Assembly (NCBI GenBank): GCA_029934195.1 | Contig: JAOZMQ010000020.1 | Location: 1-17,428 of the forward strand | DNA: 17,428 bases | From: Candidatus Cloacimonadota bacterium | GTDB lineage: Bacteria; Cloacimonadota; Cloacimonadia; Cloacimonadales; JAOZMQ01 | Reading direction: 5' to 3' | Part shown: positions 15,442 through 17,428 of the stretch, in pieces | How the letters are laid out: each line of letters opens with the position of its first letter | Numbering within the stretch: position 1 is the stretch's first letter | Notes under the pieces: generated by a model | What the model was told of the DNA's origin: nothing | The model's database searches: none | What the model saw: the letters and a program-made list of their open reading frames with translations, nothing else | Translations under genes and position numbers: made by a program

Positions 15442-17428
15442 TTATTTTAATAAAATAGCTTTTGCAGTAAAAACATCTTTTTTAGTACACATCTCAAAAA
15501 TATAAACTCCGGAAGATACTTCATTATTTTGAGAATCTCTACCATTCCAGAAAACAGAATGATTACCTTTTTCTTTAATCCCTTTTTCTAACATTAGCAT
15601 TTTTTGACCCTTTAAGTTATAGATTGAAATTTCAATTTCAGATTCTTCTTTAAGGGAGAAAGAAACAGTCGTAGTTGGATTAAATGGATTAGGAAAAATA
15701 GACTTTATCTCGGTAATATAAGTGATTTCCGGAATTTCTTTTCCAATTTCATCGAATAGAATTGTAATCTTTGTGGGACCAAATATTTCTGAAGACCCAT
15801 CAAGATTCATACTTTCTAACCAGTAGAAATAATCTTGCTTATCTTTTATTGCTTCATCAATGAAACAATATTCTTGAGTTAGAGATGTATTGGTACATTC
15901 AATAACATCAGAATTTATTTTTACAGAAGTCTCATTATTATCTTGGTTATTACGGAAAAGATTAAATCCAAATAAATCAGTTTCTGAAGCAGTTACCCAA
16001 TTAATTTGAGCAAAATTGTCAGATGTTTGTTCAGCTGAAAATGAAGAAAGCGTCACTGGCAAAGTAGAACCGTTTCCATCATTTACTACAAAGGTCTCTT
16101 CGCCTCTTCCGGTAGAAGTCCAGATAAAAGAGACACTTCCCGCTTCAAAATTTGCGGAGACATCAGCAGTAATATCTTCCCAAGATCCATTATTCCATCT
16201 GATAAGGACATCAGCATTTACTGACTCGCCATATGATAGGACAATAGTTGTTTCAATATTTGATGGTAATCCAATTTCAAATGAAGCAAAACAATGATCC
16301 GGATTTGGAAGCGGATTATCAGGCTGATCTTGTACTTCGTAAGTTATATCAATAGCAGTTACTCCTGAAGCAAAACCTAAATCAATTTGAGGTTCTATTG
16401 GAGTTCCGTCAATTGTGATTGAAGGCAATGTTATTTCCGGAGGATCATCTCCGGTAAAATCATTTTCTATTCCTCCAACAGTGGTTGATGGTACTTGACC
16501 CGGGTCAACCGGTTCTGACATTATTGTAAAAGTATTGAATTCTGCTTCTGAACAATTACCGATTATATTATACGGAATGACTTTCCAATTCACAATGTCT
16601 TCATAAACTAATGTGTTGAAAACATAAGAATATACGTGATCACCATCATAAGTAATGTCAGTAAGTAAACTTGTGTCTCTATAAAGTTTAAATCCTGTAG
16701 GCAAGTCTCCTGTTGTTACAGTATATTCCCAAGTTACAGTAATCAGCTTAGATAAGTCAGTTGAAGAATCTATTGGAAAGAAATTTGAAGCAGCGTTTGG
16801 AATGTGTCGGTTTGATTCACCAAAAACTACAAAATTATCAATATTCCATCCGCTATACTGATAAGAACCATCGGTTGTCCCAATAGAAAATCTAATTTGT
16901 AGATTTGCTTGTCCATCTGCAAAAGAAGAAATATCTAAATTCTGTTGACTCCACGCTGACTCTTCAATACCGGCTGAATTAGTCCAAATATTAGTCCAAG
17001 ATGTTCCGTTTGTTGTGATATCAATATTTGCGTGGTCATAAGAAGGTTGCTCTACATTCAACCACCTATAAAATTGTAACGAAACATTTTCATAATCAGA
17101 ACAATTTATTACCGGTGAGATAGCCTGATAAGCATCATCACTTAAATTCTTTTCATAATCTCCGGCATCATCGCCCTTGCCTGTTAGATCCACTCCGAGA
17201 ACATTTGTTCCTCCGTAAGCATTAGCAGGATCAGGGTTTCCGTGTTCACCACCAAGACCAGCTGGAGCATTTCGTTCAAATTCTCCTGTAAGAGTCCAAT
17301 ATTTATTTGTTTCAAAATCATCTTCAAAGATATTAACAGTAGGATTAGATAATCTAACAGTTATTTCATCTGTAGTTTCATTTGATTCGTTATCAATAGC
17401 GATTGCTTTAATTGTATGATTTCCAAGA
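15442..17428 (-). CDS. Large secreted multi-domain surface protein, 5' end cut by the window edge
   Basis: At least 661 aa are visible. The frame stays open to the right edge, so the GTG at 17193 is an internal codon and not the start. From the edge inwards: the end of a PKD/Ig-like repeat (LGNHTIKAIAIDNESN), then a jelly-roll domain starting FEDDFET.KYW and ending SGWNIDNFVVFGE (about 17320-16815; MAM or InhA-VEG-like). Next come a fibronectin III-like segment, a β-rich region, and LPVTLSSFSA...INWVTASETDLFGFNLFRN (a second FN3-like unit common in these surface proteins). The C-terminus is PNPFNPTTTVSFSL...IYNLKGQ...SSGVY, the same sorting module as in the C25 protease. No enzymatic domain is visible. 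A protease or other catalytic part could lie in the missing N-terminal region. It is convergent with the protease gene and ends at a strong terminator. Confidence 0.85.
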   Translation of the reverse strand, partial: LGNHTIKAIAIDNESNETTDEITVRLSNPTVNIFEDDFETNKYWTLTGEFERNAPAGLGGEHGNPDPANAYGGTNVLGVDLTGKGDDAGDYEKNLSDDAYQAISPVINCSDYENVSLQFYRWLNVEQPSYDHANIDITTNGTSWTNIWTNSAGIEESAWSQQNLDISSFADGQANLQIRFSIGTTDGSYQYSGWNIDNFVVFGESNRHIPNAASNFFPIDSSTDLSKLITVTWEYTVTTGDLPTGFKLYRDTSLLTDITYDGDHVYSYVFNTLVYEDIVNWKVIPYNIIGNCSEAEFNTFTIMSEPVDPGQVPSTTVGGIENDFTGDDPPEITLPSITIDGTPIEPQIDLGFASGVTAIDITYEVQDQPDNPLPNPDHCFASFEIGLPSNIETTIVLSYGESVNADVLIRWNNGSWEDITADVSANFEAGSVSFIWTSTGRGEETFVVNDGNGSTLPVTLSSFSAEQTSDNFAQINWVTASETDLFGFNLFRNNQDNNETSVKINSDVIECTNTSLTQEYCFIDEAIKDKQDYFYWLESMNLDGSSEIFGPTKITILFDEIGKEIPEITYITEIKSIFPNPFNPTTTVSFSLKEESEIEISIYNLKGQKMLMLEKGIKEKGNHSVFWNGRDSQNNEVSSGVYIFEMCTKKDVFTAKAILLK

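Overview
The window is a strongly AT-rich bacterial chromosome segment, and nearly all of its genes lie on the plus strand. Two large secreted proteins end in a PNPFNP...IYNLKGQ...WNG...SSGIY module. This C-terminal surface-sorting (FlgD-Ig/Por-secretion-like) domain is typical of Cloacimonadota, Marinimicrobia, Ignavibacteria and other relatives of the Bacteroidota. Together with the base composition and a lipoprotein-rich, Gram-negative style gene set (MlaE), this suggests a Cloacimonadota-like organism. The assignment is inference, since no rRNA or other taxonomic marker is present.

Layout. (1) 196-3003: a membrane sensor with an unrecognised N-terminal domain, a periplasmic Cache domain, a PAS-like domain, a CBS-like stretch and a DUF294/GlnD-type nucleotidyltransferase. 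(2) 3004-3414: a gene-poor gap with a decayed reading frame and a 51-bp inverted repeat. (3) 3448-10112: a tightly packed run of housekeeping genes: gcvH, gmk, rpoZ, family 4 uracil-DNA glycosylase, dnaB, an MlaE-type permease, a thiamine-binding lipoprotein, trmL and a threonine aldolase. Many are joined by 4- or 8-base overlaps, so they are probably transcribed together. (4) 10062-10531: a 5'-truncated REP-associated tyrosine transposase (RAYT) with two copies of a perfect 28-bp GTAG...CTAC palindrome. One copy is fused to the end of the aldolase and the other lies inside the transposase, and both are translated in the same frame. (5) 10701-14444: a 1247-aa secreted gingipain-type (C25) cysteine protease. 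(6) 14445-15441: a hairpin, a small gene broken by a one-base frameshift, and a terminator. (7) 15442 to the right edge, minus strand: a second multi-domain surface protein, convergent with the protease and cut by the window edge.

How it fits together. The central cluster combines nucleotide supply (Gmk), transcription (RpoZ), DNA repair (UDG), replication (DnaB), tRNA modification (TrmL) and one-carbon/amino-acid metabolism (GcvH, aldolase) with two transport components whose partner subunits are not in the window. The flanks are accessory: a signal-sensing nucleotidyltransferase on the left, and an extracellular protease plus surface protein on the right. Small GTAG-bounded palindromes occur at gene ends (after UDG, at the aldolase C-terminus) next to a RAYT remnant. 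This points to a REP/RAYT system that has inserted in this genome and added peptide to host proteins.
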